Assembly: GCA_030523305.1 (NCBI GenBank) | Contig: JAUNIY010000003.1 | Coordinates: 1-61,800 of the forward strand | Length of the DNA stretch: 61,800 bases | Direction: 5' to 3' | Source: Eubacteriales bacterium | GTDB taxonomy: Bacteria; Bacillota; Clostridia; Oscillospirales; Butyricicoccaceae | In this document: positions 23,509 to 32,833 of the stretch, piece by piece | Position numbering within the stretch: the first letter of the stretch is position 1 | Layout of the letters: each line of letters begins with the position of its first letter | Made by a program: the position numbers and the translations under genes | The notes under the pieces: model-generated | What the model saw: the letters and a program-made list of their open reading frames with translations, nothing else | The model's database searches: none | What the model was told of the DNA's origin: nothing

Positions 23509-25602
23509 ATGGCTGAACTTCAATCAAATGATTTTCTGGAAAAAGAGAGCTTGGGGAAGCTGATGCGAAAGTATTCGATTCCATGCGTCATTTCCCTGCT
23601 GGTAGCGGCGTTATATAATATTGTCGATCAGATTTTTATTGCAAACGCCTCTTATCTGGGCGCTTATGGCAACGCGGCAAATTCCGTCGTGTTCCCGTTG
23701 ACCGTTGTGGCGCTCGCGGTCGCTATGATGATCGGTGACGGAAGCTGTACGTTTGTCAGCATCAGCTTGGGCGCAAAGGAAAAAGACAATGCAAAGCGGG
23801 GGATCGGAAGCTCTATCATCAGCGTCGTTTTCAGCGGCGTGGTTTTGATGGTGCTTTATTTGGCCTTCCAAGAACAGATTTTGGGTCTGTTCGGCGCGCG
23901 GGTCAATGAACAGACCTTCCAGCTATCGAAGGAGTATTTTTTCTGGATTTCCCTGGGGATCCCATTTTATATGTTCGGGCAGGCATTGAACCCGATTATC
24001 CGCTCGGATGGCGGGCCGCGGTTTGCCATGGCGACGCTGCTTGTGGGTGCGATCATTAACATGATCCTTGACCCAATTTTTATTTTTATATTCCACTGGG
24101 GCATGATGGGCGCGGCTGTTGCAACCATCCTGGGGCAGATTGTATCCGCACTGATGTCGGCGGCATATTTGTTCCGCATGAAAGCGGTGCAGTTGGACCG
24201 CGACAGCTTTCGGTTCCGTACAGAAGTTATGCGGCAGGTGCTTCCGCTTGGTATGACCAGCTTCCTTTCACAAATTTCCATTGTGCTGTCCATGGCGGCC
24301 GTACTCAATATGGTTGCAAAATATGGCGCGCTCGATCCGATTTTCGGGCAAGCGGAATATGCGCATATCCCGACGGCAGTTGTGGGTATCGTGATGAAAT
24401 TCTTTCAAATTGTCATTTCGATCGCCGTCGGCCTATCTGCCGGATGTATCCCGATTGCGGGCTATAATGTCGGGGCGAAACGGCATGATCGGGTGCGCCA
24501 GTTGATGAAATTGCTGCTGCTTGCAGAAGCGGCTGTCGGCCTCGTGGCCTGCGTCATTTTCCTGCTGTTCCCGCGCCAGCTGACCAATATTTTTGGTGCG
24601 GCAAATGAGAGCGTATATTATATGGATTTTTCCGTAAAATGTATTCGCATTTTCCTGTCTATGTCGGTTCTCTCTTGTGTCAACAAGGGTACGTTTATCT
24701 TTTTGCAGTCGCTTGGCAAAGCGAAAACATCGACCGCGCTTTCTATGATGCGGGAAATCTTGTTTGGCGTGGGCCTGCCGCTTGTTTTGCCGATTTTTAT
24801 GGGGTTGGACGGCGTGTTGTTCTTTATGCCGATCGCGGATATCCTGTCGTTTATTGCATCCGTTCTTGTTATTCTGCACACTGACAAAGAGTTGCGTGCA
24901 GCGGATCAGGGTGCGGGCACGCAACGACCCGTACAGGCGACGGTACAACGGGAGGCGGCTTCTCAGACAAAGGTAATCGTCACGATCGGGCGCGCATATG
25001 GCGCGGGCGGCCGGATCATTGGCAAGCTGGTTGCCGAGCGGCTGGGGATCCCATATTATGATTCCGAGTTGTTGGAGAAGGCGGCTGTCAGCAGCGGGCT
25101 GAGCCAAAAATTGCTCGAAAGTGTAGACGAGAAAGCGGTGAAATCCAGTATGCTGTACAGCTATATGGGATTTGTTTCCGATGCATACAGCAGGATTGAA
25201 AATATATCCAATCAAGCGCAGCGGGAAATCATTGAAGCGGTTGCAGCGGAAGGCGCTTGCGTCATTGTGGGACGGCGTGCGGATCGTATTCTCCAGGATC
25301 GGGAAGGGCTGCTGCGTGTGTTCATCACAGCTTCCGTACCCATCCGGGCAGCTCGGGCTGCGCAGTGGGAGCAGATGACCGAGCAGGAGAGCCTGCAGAA
25401 GGTCAAGCGGGTCGACCGGGAACGCGCCCGGTATTACAACCAGCATGCGGCGGCCTCCTGGGGCGTTCCGGAAAACTACGACCTGTGTATCGATACGGAC
25501 AAACTGGCAATGGAAACGGCGGCAGATATTATTGTATACGCGGCTGCGCAGCAGGCGGAAACGGCCGAGGGCAGTGCAAACGGTTCCGTGGGAATTGCCT
25601 GA
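23509..25602 (+). CDS. MATE-family efflux transporter fused to a cytidylate-kinase-like domain
   Basis: 697 residues. Residues 1 to about 450 form a 12-helix MATE transporter (MMIGDGSCTFVSISLGAK near 78, GQALNPIIRSDGGP near 157, SAGCIPIAGYNVGAKR near 310) that would export cationic or drug-like compounds using an ion gradient. After a Gln/Thr-rich linker, residues about 490-680 resemble Cytidylate_kin2 proteins: IGRAYGAGGRIIGKLVAERL (P-loop-like), PYYDSELLEKAA, CVIVGRRAD, YDLCIDTD. The start has TGGAGG five bases upstream. The kinase half may sense or modify a nucleotide; a stand-alone paralogue is at 60578. Confidence 0.88.
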   Translation: MAELQSNDFLEKESLGKLMRKYSIPCVISLLVAALYNIVDQIFIANASYLGAYGNAANSVVFPLTVVALAVAMMIGDGSCTFVSISLGAKEKDNAKRGIGSSIISVVFSGVVLMVLYLAFQEQILGLFGARVNEQTFQLSKEYFFWISLGIPFYMFGQALNPIIRSDGGPRFAMATLLVGAIINMILDPIFIFIFHWGMMGAAVATILGQIVSALMSAAYLFRMKAVQLDRDSFRFRTEVMRQVLPLGMTSFLSQISIVLSMAAVLNMVAKYGALDPIFGQAEYAHIPTAVVGIVMKFFQIVISIAVGLSAGCIPIAGYNVGAKRHDRVRQLMKLLLLAEAAVGLVACVIFLLFPRQLTNIFGAANESVYYMDFSVKCIRIFLSMSVLSCVNKGTFIFLQSLGKAKTSTALSMMREILFGVGLPLVLPIFMGLDGVLFFMPIADILSFIASVLVILHTDKELRAADQGAGTQRPVQATVQREAASQTKVIVTIGRAYGAGGRIIGKLVAERLGIPYYDSELLEKAAVSSGLSQKLLESVDEKAVKSSMLYSYMGFVSDAYSRIENISNQAQREIIEAVAAEGACVIVGRRADRILQDREGLLRVFITASVPIRAARAAQWEQMTEQESLQKVKRVDRERARYYNQHAAASWGVPENYDLCIDTDKLAMETAADIIVYAAAQQAETAEGSANGSVGIA

Positions 25603-25620
25603 TAAAAATCCAAAGAGGTC

Positions 25621-25649
25621 TTGCAAAAGTGAAATATGTTTGCTATGAT
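25621..25649 (+). promoter_or_regulatory. extended -10 promoter of the ncRNA at 25656
   Basis: TTGCAA (25621-25626), 17 bp, TATGAT (25644-25649) with TG at 25641-25642 (extended -10). It starts 18 bp after the MATE-kinase stop codon. Confidence 0.7.
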
Positions 25650-25655
25650 TAGGAA

Positions 25656-25820
25656 AGTCCAGCAGAAATGTGGCCCGGACCGGGTGTGTTGGGGCCGAAA
25701 AAGCTGGATGGACGATACAGGCTTGCGTTAGGCAAAAGGTTGTAGGTTCGACGATAAAGCCGCTGGATTAACTTGAAAAAGAAAGCCTGAGCGGGTATCG
25801 TTGCGCCGTTCAGGCTTTTC
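25656..25820 (+). ncRNA. free-standing structured ncRNA of about 165 nt, class not recognised
   Basis: It is bracketed by its own promoter (25621-25649) and a terminator (AAAGCCTGA 25782-25790, TCAGGCTTT 25810-25818, T4). Internal pairs: TCCAGC (25658-25663) with GCTGGA at either 25703-25708 or 25762-25767, GGCCC/GGGCC (25672-25676, 25692-25696), GGCTT/AAGCC (25720-25724, 25757-25761). No open reading frame fits. The two exclusive partners of TCCAGC suggest a switch or a compact multi-stem fold. The size and Clostridia context make raiA-type RNA worth testing, but I could not match its consensus. Confidence 0.6.
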
Positions 25821-25850
25821 CTGTGGGTCGTGCTGCGGCATGCACGGGAG
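25811..25850 (+). repeat. dispersed repeat, copy 1
   Basis: A stretch of about 36 bp beginning CAGGCTTTTCCTGTGGG and ending GGCATGCA matches 54114-54150 with a few substitutions and a 3-4 base indel. Both copies lie in intergenic DNA just downstream of a terminator stem. Confidence 0.4.
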
Positions 25851-25896
25851 GAATCGGAACGGATGCCTGCGCGCTTATCAGGCGGGAGAATCAGAC

Positions 25897-26676
25897 ATGA
25901 GTATACGAATTGAAAGCCGGGATAATGGGCTGGTGAAGCGTTTGGCCCGCCTGTCGGTTGACCGGAAATACCGCCGCAATATGCAGGAAATGGTATGTGA
26001 AGGCGGGAAGATGCTGCGGGAAGCGCTGTTGAGCGGCGTTGAAATCCACGATGTGATGATTGCGGACGACGCCGACGTTTCTACCGAAGACCTGCACCAA
26101 GCGCAGCAGCAGGGCGCGAAGCTGTATAGCTGCCCGGCGTCGCTGCTGCACAAGATATCCAATGTTCAGACGCCACAGGGCATCGTATTTTCCTGTACGC
26201 TTCCGATTACGGAGCTGGAAAGCCTGCGCGGTGCGCAGCGCATTCTGGTGCTGGAGGGCCTACAGGACCCGGGAAATATGGGGACGATCATCCGGACGGC
26301 GGATGCGTTTGCGCTGGATGGCATCATCCTTTGCGAAGGATGTGTCGATCCGGCGTCGCCGAAGGTCGTGCGCGCGACAATGGGAGCGGCTTTCCGGATG
26401 CCGGTGGCAGCGGCGGGGCTGGAAGAAACCGCCGCCTTTTTGCAGCGGCAGAAGCTGCCGCTGTATGCGACCGCGCTCAGTCAGAGCAGTGTGCCGGTGA
26501 CGTCGGTTGATCTGCGCCGTGCAGCGGCGCTCATCGGAAATGAAGGCCGGGGCGTTACCAAAAAAGCGGTTTCCCTCAGTGAAAAGCAGATCATCATCCC
26601 AATGGAAGGCCGCGCGGAGTCGTTGAACGCATCGGTTGCGGCGGCTATTATTATGTATGAAATGAGCAGAAGATAA
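25897..26676 (+). CDS. TrmH/SpoU-family RNA 2'-O-methyltransferase
   Basis: 259 residues. The N-terminal substrate-binding domain (L30e-like, about 1-95) is followed by a knotted SPOUT catalytic domain with motif 1 GLQDPGNMGTIIRTADAF near 115-132, motif 2 LIGNEGRG near 212-219, and motif 3 IPMEGRAESLNASVAAAI near 235-252. It methylates ribose in rRNA or tRNA; the exact target (RlmB-like 23S or other) is not determinable. The ATG at 25897 follows GCGGGAGA. Confidence 0.9.
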   Translation: MSIRIESRDNGLVKRLARLSVDRKYRRNMQEMVCEGGKMLREALLSGVEIHDVMIADDADVSTEDLHQAQQQGAKLYSCPASLLHKISNVQTPQGIVFSCTLPITELESLRGAQRILVLEGLQDPGNMGTIIRTADAFALDGIILCEGCVDPASPKVVRATMGAAFRMPVAAAGLEETAAFLQRQKLPLYATALSQSSVPVTSVDLRRAAALIGNEGRGVTKKAVSLSEKQIIIPMEGRAESLNASVAAAIIMYEMSRR

Positions 26677-26692
26677 GCGCGAGGGAATGGAT

Positions 26693-27880
26693 ATGCAACA
26701 GACAACGATATACTGGCTTTGGCTGGCGACCCGTCCCGGATGTACGGTGCGGTTTCTGAACCGGCTGCTGGATCAGTTTGGAGAACCGGAGGCGGTATGG
26801 CGGGCGAAGCAAGAGCAGCTGAGCGGTTTCCCGCGTATGAACCATATCCGCATGGAATCTTTGCTGGAGAAGGATCTGACCCATGTGAACCGCATTGCGC
26901 ACGATTGCCAAAAACAACAGATTCACATTGTCACGCAGGAAGATAACCAATATCCGGCGCCGCTGCGGCAGATTGCCGATCCACCGTTGGTGCTGTATGT
27001 TCGCGGGACCATGCCGGATTTTGACCATAAGCTGGCAATTTCCGTCGTCGGTACGCGCTCATGCACACCCTATGGCTTGCACGCCGCGCGGTATTTTGCA
27101 GGGCGGCTGGCGCAGAACGGATGCATTGTGGTATCCGGCATGGCGCTTGGGATTGACGGCGCGGCCAACCAGGCTGCGTTGGATGCCGACGGCGAGACCG
27201 TAGCGGTATTGGGCTGTGGTGTCGATGTGTGCTATCCATGGCAGCATGAAACGCTGATGGCGGATATCGTGCGCCACGGCGCGGTCATCAGTGAGTACCC
27301 GCCGGGAACCGAGCCGAAAGGGAAGCATTTTCCGAATCGGAACCGCATCATCACCGGCCTGAGCCGCGGGACGCTGGTGGTGGAAGCGCCAAAAAAATCC
27401 GGCGCGTTGATTTCTGCAGATCTTGCACTCGACCAGGGGCGGGAGGTATTTGCTGTCCCGGGCGATATCAACCGACCGAGCTGCGCGGGCTGTAATTTCC
27501 TCATCCGTCAAGGCGGCGCGGGGCTGGTACAGGAACCGGCCGATATCCTGGCGCACTATGGGCGCGAGGATCAGACGTATGCGTCGGCGCAAAAACGCCG
27601 GGAGCCGCCTGCCGCGCGGTTGGCATCCCGGACGCAGATGCAGCGCGCCAAACAGGATCAGGTCCCGCTTGCCTATCAAAACAGGAAGCTGGATGTTTCA
27701 CCGGAAGAGCGCGCCGTCTGGATGGCCGTGCATGACGGGCATGGGACGGTGGATGCGATTGTGGAAGAAACCGGCCTGCCCGCAGCGGTTGTGCTCACGG
27801 CGCTCACGATGCTGGAGGTAAATGCATATGTGATTGCGACCGGTGGGGGATACCGGCCGGCGGCGGATATCCAACCGTAA
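26693..27880 (+). CDS. dprA: DNA processing protein DprA
   Basis: About 395 residues. DprA loads RecA on incoming single-stranded DNA during transformation. The Rossmann-like DprA domain is clear: VVGTRSCTPYGLHAARYFA, VSGMALGIDGAANQAAL, AVLGCGVDVCYPWQ, SEYPPGTEPKGKHFPNRNRI, VVEAPKKSGALISADLAL. A C-terminal winged helix (about 330-390) is present. The second ATG (26693) is preferred because GCGAGGG is six bases upstream. It sits 5' of topA, the usual Firmicutes order. Confidence 0.95.
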   Translation: MQQTTIYWLWLATRPGCTVRFLNRLLDQFGEPEAVWRAKQEQLSGFPRMNHIRMESLLEKDLTHVNRIAHDCQKQQIHIVTQEDNQYPAPLRQIADPPLVLYVRGTMPDFDHKLAISVVGTRSCTPYGLHAARYFAGRLAQNGCIVVSGMALGIDGAANQAALDADGETVAVLGCGVDVCYPWQHETLMADIVRHGAVISEYPPGTEPKGKHFPNRNRIITGLSRGTLVVEAPKKSGALISADLALDQGREVFAVPGDINRPSCAGCNFLIRQGGAGLVQEPADILAHYGREDQTYASAQKRREPPAARLASRTQMQRAKQDQVPLAYQNRKLDVSPEERAVWMAVHDGHGTVDAIVEETGLPAAVVLTALTMLEVNAYVIATGGGYRPAADIQP

Positions 27881-27963
27881 ACCAAGAGAATATTTTCAGA
27901 TATCGGATAGATTGGAAACCCTGCTGTCGCGGATCGCGCAGCAGTACAGGAGGAATGGCATTC

Positions 27964-30321
27964 ATGTCAAAGCTAGTCATTGTGGAGTCGCCCGCGAAGG
28001 CGAAGACCATTGGCAAATATCTCGGCGTCGATTACGTGGTAAAGGCTTCTATGGGTCATCTGCGTGATCTGCCCAAGAAAAAGATGAGCGTGGACATCGA
28101 ACACGACTTCAAACCGGAGTATGTTCCGATCGAGGGCAAGGAAAAATTGATCGACGAGCTGCGCGATGCAGTGGAGGAAAGCGATTTTGTTTACCTCGCA
28201 ACTGACCCGGATCGTGAAGGCGAAGCGATTTCATGGCATCTGAAGGAATTGCTGCACTTGAACGATTCTTATACCAAGCGCGTTACGTTTAATGAAATCA
28301 CCAAGCACGCCGTGCAGGAGGGCATTGCGCACCCGCGGGATATCGACCTGGATCTGGTAGACGCCCAGCAGGCGCGCCGTATCCTGGACCGCATCGTAGG
28401 CTACGAGCTGTCCCCGTTCCTGTGGCGCAAGGTCAAGCGCGGCCTGTCCGCCGGGCGTGTGCAGTCGGTGGCCACCCGCATGGTGGTCGACCGCGAAAAG
28501 GAGATCCGGGCGTTTATCCCGGAGGAATATTGGTCGCTTGAGGCAGAGCTTGCCGCGCCAGGCGGCACATTCACCGCGTCGTTTTATGGCGACGGCACCG
28601 GCAAGGTTGAGCTGAAAACCGAGGAGCAAACCCAGGCCATTGTAGACGCTGTAACCGGCAAACCGTTTACCGTAAACAAGGTCAAGCGCGGCAAAAAGCG
28701 CAAAAAGCCTGCGCCGCCATTTATTACCTCGACATTGCAGCAGGAGGCCAGCCGCAAGCTGAGCTTTGTCCCGCGCCGCACGATGGCGGTGGCACAGCAG
28801 CTGTATGAAGGCATTGAGATCGGGGAGCAGGGGCTGACCGGTCTGATTACCTATATGCGTACCGACTCGCTGCGCCTGTCCGACGAAGCGACAGAGGCGG
28901 CCAAGGAATACATTATCGGCCGCTACGGCGCGACGTATTATCCGGATAAAAAGCGCGTGTTCCGCACAAAAAATGGCGCGCAGGATGCGCACGAAGCCAT
29001 CCGCCCGACCAACGTCAATCTGACACCGGAAGATATTCAGGCGTATCTGACGCCGGAGCAGTATAAGCTGTATAAGCTGATTTGGAGCCGGTTTGTGGCG
29101 TGCCAGATGGCGGAGGCCATTCTGGATACCGTATCGGCAGACATCCTTTCAGAAGGGTATGTGTTCCGTGCAAGCGGTTACAAGGTAGCGTTCCCCGGCT
29201 TTACGGCGGTATATGAGGAATCGACTGACGACGCAAAGCAGACGGATACCGCCGCAGGCAAGCCGTTGCCGGATTTTGCCGAGGGTGATGTGCTCGATTG
29301 CCGCAAGCTGACACCGGCCCAGCACTTCACGCAGCCGCCGGCACGCTATACCGAAGCGTCGCTCATCAAGGCGATGGAGGAAAAAGGCATCGGACGCCCG
29401 TCCACCTATGCGCCCACGATTTCAACGATTTTGGAGCGTGATTATGTCGCCAAGGAAGGCCGGAGCTTGCGCCCGACGCCGTTGGGCGAGGGCGTTACCG
29501 AGCTGCTTGTCGATAAATTCCAGTCGATTTCCGACCTGGAGTTCACCGCCCATATGGAGGAAGAGCTGGACGAGGTAGAAAACGGAAAAATCCCGTATGT
29601 CGAAGTGCTGCGCAGGTTCTATGGCGGTTTTGAAGCGGCTTTGGAGCAGGCGGAAAAGGATCTGGAAGGCCAGCGCATCAAAATCAAGGATGAGGTCACG
29701 GACGAAATCTGCGAAAAATGCGGCAAGCACATGGTTATCAAATCCGGACGCTTCGGCAAGTTCCTTGCGTGCTCCGGCTATCCCGACTGCAAGAACACCA
29801 AGAATATTGCGATCAAAACCGGCGTAAACTGCCCGAAGTGCGGCGGAAACATCGTTGAGCTGAAATCCAAGCGCGGTTTCCCGTTCCTGGGCTGCGACAA
29901 CTATCCGGAATGCACGTTTATGTCGTGGGATAAGGTCACCAAGAAGCAGTGCCCGGAGTGCGGCTCTGCCCTGTTCCGGCATTATGACCGCGAAACCGGC
30001 GAAGCACATTTTATGTGCTACAAGGATGGCTGCGGCTATAAGGAATTTATCAGCAAGCGCACGCCGCGCAAGACCAAGGCGCAGAAGGAAGCTGAGGCAA
30101 AGGCTGCTGCCGAGGCGGCAGGCGAGAATGTAGAAGCTGCTGCGGAGGAAAAGCCGAAGAAAACGCGCAAAACAGCGGCGAAGAAGACGACGGCAAAAAA
30201 GGCCACGACAAAAAAGACAACAAAGAAAACCACGAAAACAGCGGCGGAGGGGGAAGAAGCGCCCAAGAAGCGCACCACCCGAAAGAAAGCAGCCGCAACG
30301 GAGGAACAGGCCGATGCATAA
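27964..30321 (+). CDS. topA: DNA topoisomerase I
   Basis: 785 residues, type IA enzyme that relaxes negative supercoils. TOPRIM motifs VESPAKAKTIGKYLG (residues 6-20) and TDPDREGEAI near 78; active-site tyrosine in GLITYMRTDS near 292. Three C-terminal four-cysteine zinc ribbons start at about 581, 626 and 664. The last 75 or so residues are an Ala/Lys/Thr-rich, histone-H1-like tail (repeated AAKKTT, KKTTKK units). The ATG at 27964 is 10 bases from AGGAGG; that at 27955 is only one base away. It overlaps trmFO by 8 bases. Confidence 0.97.
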   Translation: MSKLVIVESPAKAKTIGKYLGVDYVVKASMGHLRDLPKKKMSVDIEHDFKPEYVPIEGKEKLIDELRDAVEESDFVYLATDPDREGEAISWHLKELLHLNDSYTKRVTFNEITKHAVQEGIAHPRDIDLDLVDAQQARRILDRIVGYELSPFLWRKVKRGLSAGRVQSVATRMVVDREKEIRAFIPEEYWSLEAELAAPGGTFTASFYGDGTGKVELKTEEQTQAIVDAVTGKPFTVNKVKRGKKRKKPAPPFITSTLQQEASRKLSFVPRRTMAVAQQLYEGIEIGEQGLTGLITYMRTDSLRLSDEATEAAKEYIIGRYGATYYPDKKRVFRTKNGAQDAHEAIRPTNVNLTPEDIQAYLTPEQYKLYKLIWSRFVACQMAEAILDTVSADILSEGYVFRASGYKVAFPGFTAVYEESTDDAKQTDTAAGKPLPDFAEGDVLDCRKLTPAQHFTQPPARYTEASLIKAMEEKGIGRPSTYAPTISTILERDYVAKEGRSLRPTPLGEGVTELLVDKFQSISDLEFTAHMEEELDEVENGKIPYVEVLRRFYGGFEAALEQAEKDLEGQRIKIKDEVTDEICEKCGKHMVIKSGRFGKFLACSGYPDCKNTKNIAIKTGVNCPKCGGNIVELKSKRGFPFLGCDNYPECTFMSWDKVTKKQCPECGSALFRHYDRETGEAHFMCYKDGCGYKEFISKRTPRKTKAQKEAEAKAAAEAAGENVEAAAEEKPKKTRKTAAKKTTAKKATTKKTTKKTTKTAAEGEEAPKKRTTRKKAAATEEQADA

Positions 30322-31636
30322 AGCGATTGTCATCGGCGCCGGGCTTGCCGGGAGTGAAGCGGCATGGCAGTTGGCGCAGCGCGGCATTCCGGTAGACCTG
30401 CATGAAATGAAGCCGGTGAAGATGACACCGGCGCACCATACCGACGATTTTGCGGAGCTTTGCTGCTCCAATTCCCTGCGCGGTGCGGAAATCTGTACGG
30501 CGCCTGGTCTGTTAAAGGAAGAGCTGCGCCGGGTGGGAAGCCTGATTATCGCCTGTGCCGACGCGACCCGCGTGGAAGCGGGCGGCGCGCTGGCGGTGGA
30601 TCGCCATGCGTTTGCGGCGATGGTGACCGAAAAGATCAAAAGCCATCCGAACATTACCATCCATGCCGGGGAGGTCACACACATCCCGGACGAGGGGAAT
30701 GTCATCGTCGCCACCGGCCCGCTCACCTCGGATGCGCTGTTTGCGGATATCCGGGCGATGCTGGGCGAGCATGAATATCTGCATTTTTATGACGCGGCAG
30801 CGCCGATCGTCAGCTTTGAGTCGGTTGATATGGACAATGCGTATTTTGCTTCCCGGTATGATAAGGGGACGGCAGATTACATCAACTGCCCGATGGATCG
30901 GGAGCAGTACGACGCATTTTGGGAGGCGTTGTGCGAAGCGGAGCAGGCGCCTGTCCATGGCTTTGAGGACAAAAAGGTATTTGAGGGCTGTATGCCGGTG
31001 GAGGTCATGGGCCGCCGCGGGCATGATACGCTGCTGTATGGCCCGCTCAAGCCGGTCGGCCTGCGCGATCCGCGCACCGGAAAGGATCCGTATGCGGTGG
31101 TACAGCTGCGGCGCGATAACGCGGCCGGTTCGCTGTATAACCTGGTCGGGTTCCAGACCCATCTGCGGTTCCCGGAGCAAAAGCGCGTCTTTTCCATGAT
31201 TCCGGCGCTGCGCAATGCGGAGTTTGTGCGCTACGGCGTCATGCACCGCAATACCTTTATGGATTCCCCGCGCCTGTTGGACAACCATTTCCGGCTGCGG
31301 GAACAGCCGCGTATCCGTTTTGCCGGGCAGATGACCGGCGTGGAAGGCTATATCGAATCCGCCGCTTCGGGCTTTGACGCTGGCTTGCAGCTGGCGCGCG
31401 AAATGAAGGGCATGAAGCCGGTGGAATTTTCCGACCTGACCGCCATCGGCGCGTTGGGGCTGTATGTCTCCAATGAGGCGAACACGAAATTCCAGCCGAT
31501 GAATATCAATTTTGGCATCATCCGGCCGCTTGGCTACCGCGTAAAGGGCAAGCGGGAGAAGAATACACAGATTGCGCTGCGTGCGCTGGAGTATCTGGAC
31601 GGGCTGCTGGACACGGTCCGCGAGGGAAAGGAATGA
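30314..31636 (+). CDS. trmFO: methylenetetrahydrofolate--tRNA-(uracil-5-)-methyltransferase TrmFO
   Basis: 440 residues. Flavoprotein that makes m5U54 in the tRNA T-loop using methylene-THF. FAD-binding motif VIGAGLAGSEAAWQLA (6-21), the CCSNSLRG cysteine motif near 51, NCPMDREQYDAFWEAL near 190, and the C-terminal GQMTGVEGYIESAASG near 335. The gene order topA-trmFO is typical of Firmicutes. The start codon lies inside topA. Confidence 0.97.
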   Translation: MHKAIVIGAGLAGSEAAWQLAQRGIPVDLHEMKPVKMTPAHHTDDFAELCCSNSLRGAEICTAPGLLKEELRRVGSLIIACADATRVEAGGALAVDRHAFAAMVTEKIKSHPNITIHAGEVTHIPDEGNVIVATGPLTSDALFADIRAMLGEHEYLHFYDAAAPIVSFESVDMDNAYFASRYDKGTADYINCPMDREQYDAFWEALCEAEQAPVHGFEDKKVFEGCMPVEVMGRRGHDTLLYGPLKPVGLRDPRTGKDPYAVVQLRRDNAAGSLYNLVGFQTHLRFPEQKRVFSMIPALRNAEFVRYGVMHRNTFMDSPRLLDNHFRLREQPRIRFAGQMTGVEGYIESAASGFDAGLQLAREMKGMKPVEFSDLTAIGALGLYVSNEANTKFQPMNINFGIIRPLGYRVKGKREKNTQIALRALEYLDGLLDTVREGKE

Positions 31637-31640
31637 GCAC

Positions 31641-32648
31641 ATGAAGATCATCATTGACGCGATGAGCGGCGATAACGCGCCGGAGGCCATTGTTTCCGGC
31701 TGCGTCATGGCGGCCCGTGAATTTGGTCAAGAATATATTCTGGTCGGCAAGGAACCGGTCATCCGGGATCTGTTGGCGAAGGAACAGGCGGAAGGCCTGC
31801 CAATCTCCATCCGTCATGCGGACGACGTCATCGACATGCATGACGACCCGGCAACTGCCGTGCGCCGCAAGAAGGAGGCTTCCATGTCGGTAGCCCTGCG
31901 TATGCTCAAGGACGGTGAGGGCGACGCGCTGATTTCCGCAGGCAATACCGGCGCGCTGCTGTCTGGCGCGACGCTGGTCACCAAGCGCATCCGCGGCATC
32001 CGCCGCGCGGCCCTGCCGACACAGCTTCCGTGCCGCGGCGGCCACGTCCTGCTGCTGGACTCCGGCGCAAACGCCGAGTGCACGCCGGAATACCTGATGC
32101 AGTTCGCCTATATGGGAAGCTTTTATGCAGAAAAGGTCATGGGCATTCAAAAGCCGCGCGTCGGCCTGGTCAACAACGGCGCGGAGGACACCAAGGGCGA
32201 TACGCTGCGCAAGGAGACCTATGCGATGCTGCAGGCTGCGGGCGATGCAGGCCGCATCAACTTCATTGGCAATGTGGAAGGCAGCGATGTACCAAAGGGC
32301 GCTTGTGACGTAGCGGTCACCGACGGCTTCACCGGCAATGTCATGCTGAAAACTGTCGAGGGCGTTGCGGGCTTCCTGATGGGCGAGTTGAAGAACATGT
32401 TTTTGACCAACACGCGCACCAAGCTGTCGTATCTGCTGCTCAAACCGGCGATGGGGGGACTCAAAAAGATGCTGTCCTCCAGCGAGGTCGGCGGCGCGCC
32501 GTTTCTTGGGATATCCAAGCCGGTATTCAAGGCGCATGGCTCGTCCGATGCCCGCGCTATCCGTTCCGCCGTCAAGCAGGCGATGGCATATGTTGATGCT
32601 GATCTGACAGGGGAAATTGAGCGCAATATGGATTATATGACGCTGTAA
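31641..32648 (+). CDS. plsX: phosphate acyltransferase PlsX
   Basis: 335 residues. Converts acyl-ACP to acyl-phosphate for phosphatidic acid synthesis. Conserved start IIIDAMSGDNAP, then ALISAGNTGALL near 95, LLDSGANAECTPEYL near 136, VEGSDVPKG near 210 and DGFTGNVMLKTVEG near 230. The ATG is four bases after the trmFO stop with AAAGGAATGAG in between. Sits with acpP, as expected. Confidence 0.96.
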   Translation: MKIIIDAMSGDNAPEAIVSGCVMAAREFGQEYILVGKEPVIRDLLAKEQAEGLPISIRHADDVIDMHDDPATAVRRKKEASMSVALRMLKDGEGDALISAGNTGALLSGATLVTKRIRGIRRAALPTQLPCRGGHVLLLDSGANAECTPEYLMQFAYMGSFYAEKVMGIQKPRVGLVNNGAEDTKGDTLRKETYAMLQAAGDAGRINFIGNVEGSDVPKGACDVAVTDGFTGNVMLKTVEGVAGFLMGELKNMFLTNTRTKLSYLLLKPAMGGLKKMLSSSEVGGAPFLGISKPVFKAHGSSDARAIRSAVKQAMAYVDADLTGEIERNMDYMTL

Positions 32649-32748
32649 ATTGCACGTATGCCGCGTGGCTCGCGCGGGAAGCGCTGTGCCATATGGGAGC
32701 TGCATACAAAAAGCAGTTCCATTTGCCGGACACAATGGGATTTCCCTA

Positions 32749-32777
32749 TTGACACAGCTGCCGACGGCGCATAATAT
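32749..32777 (+). promoter_or_regulatory. acpP promoter
   Basis: Consensus TTGACA (32749-32754), 17 bp, TAATAT (32772-32777), 56 bp before the start codon. Confidence 0.7.
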
Positions 32778-32833
32778 TATAGTGAAATACCAGCATATAT
32801 GTTTCATACAGGAATGGGCAAGGAGGTGAGCGT

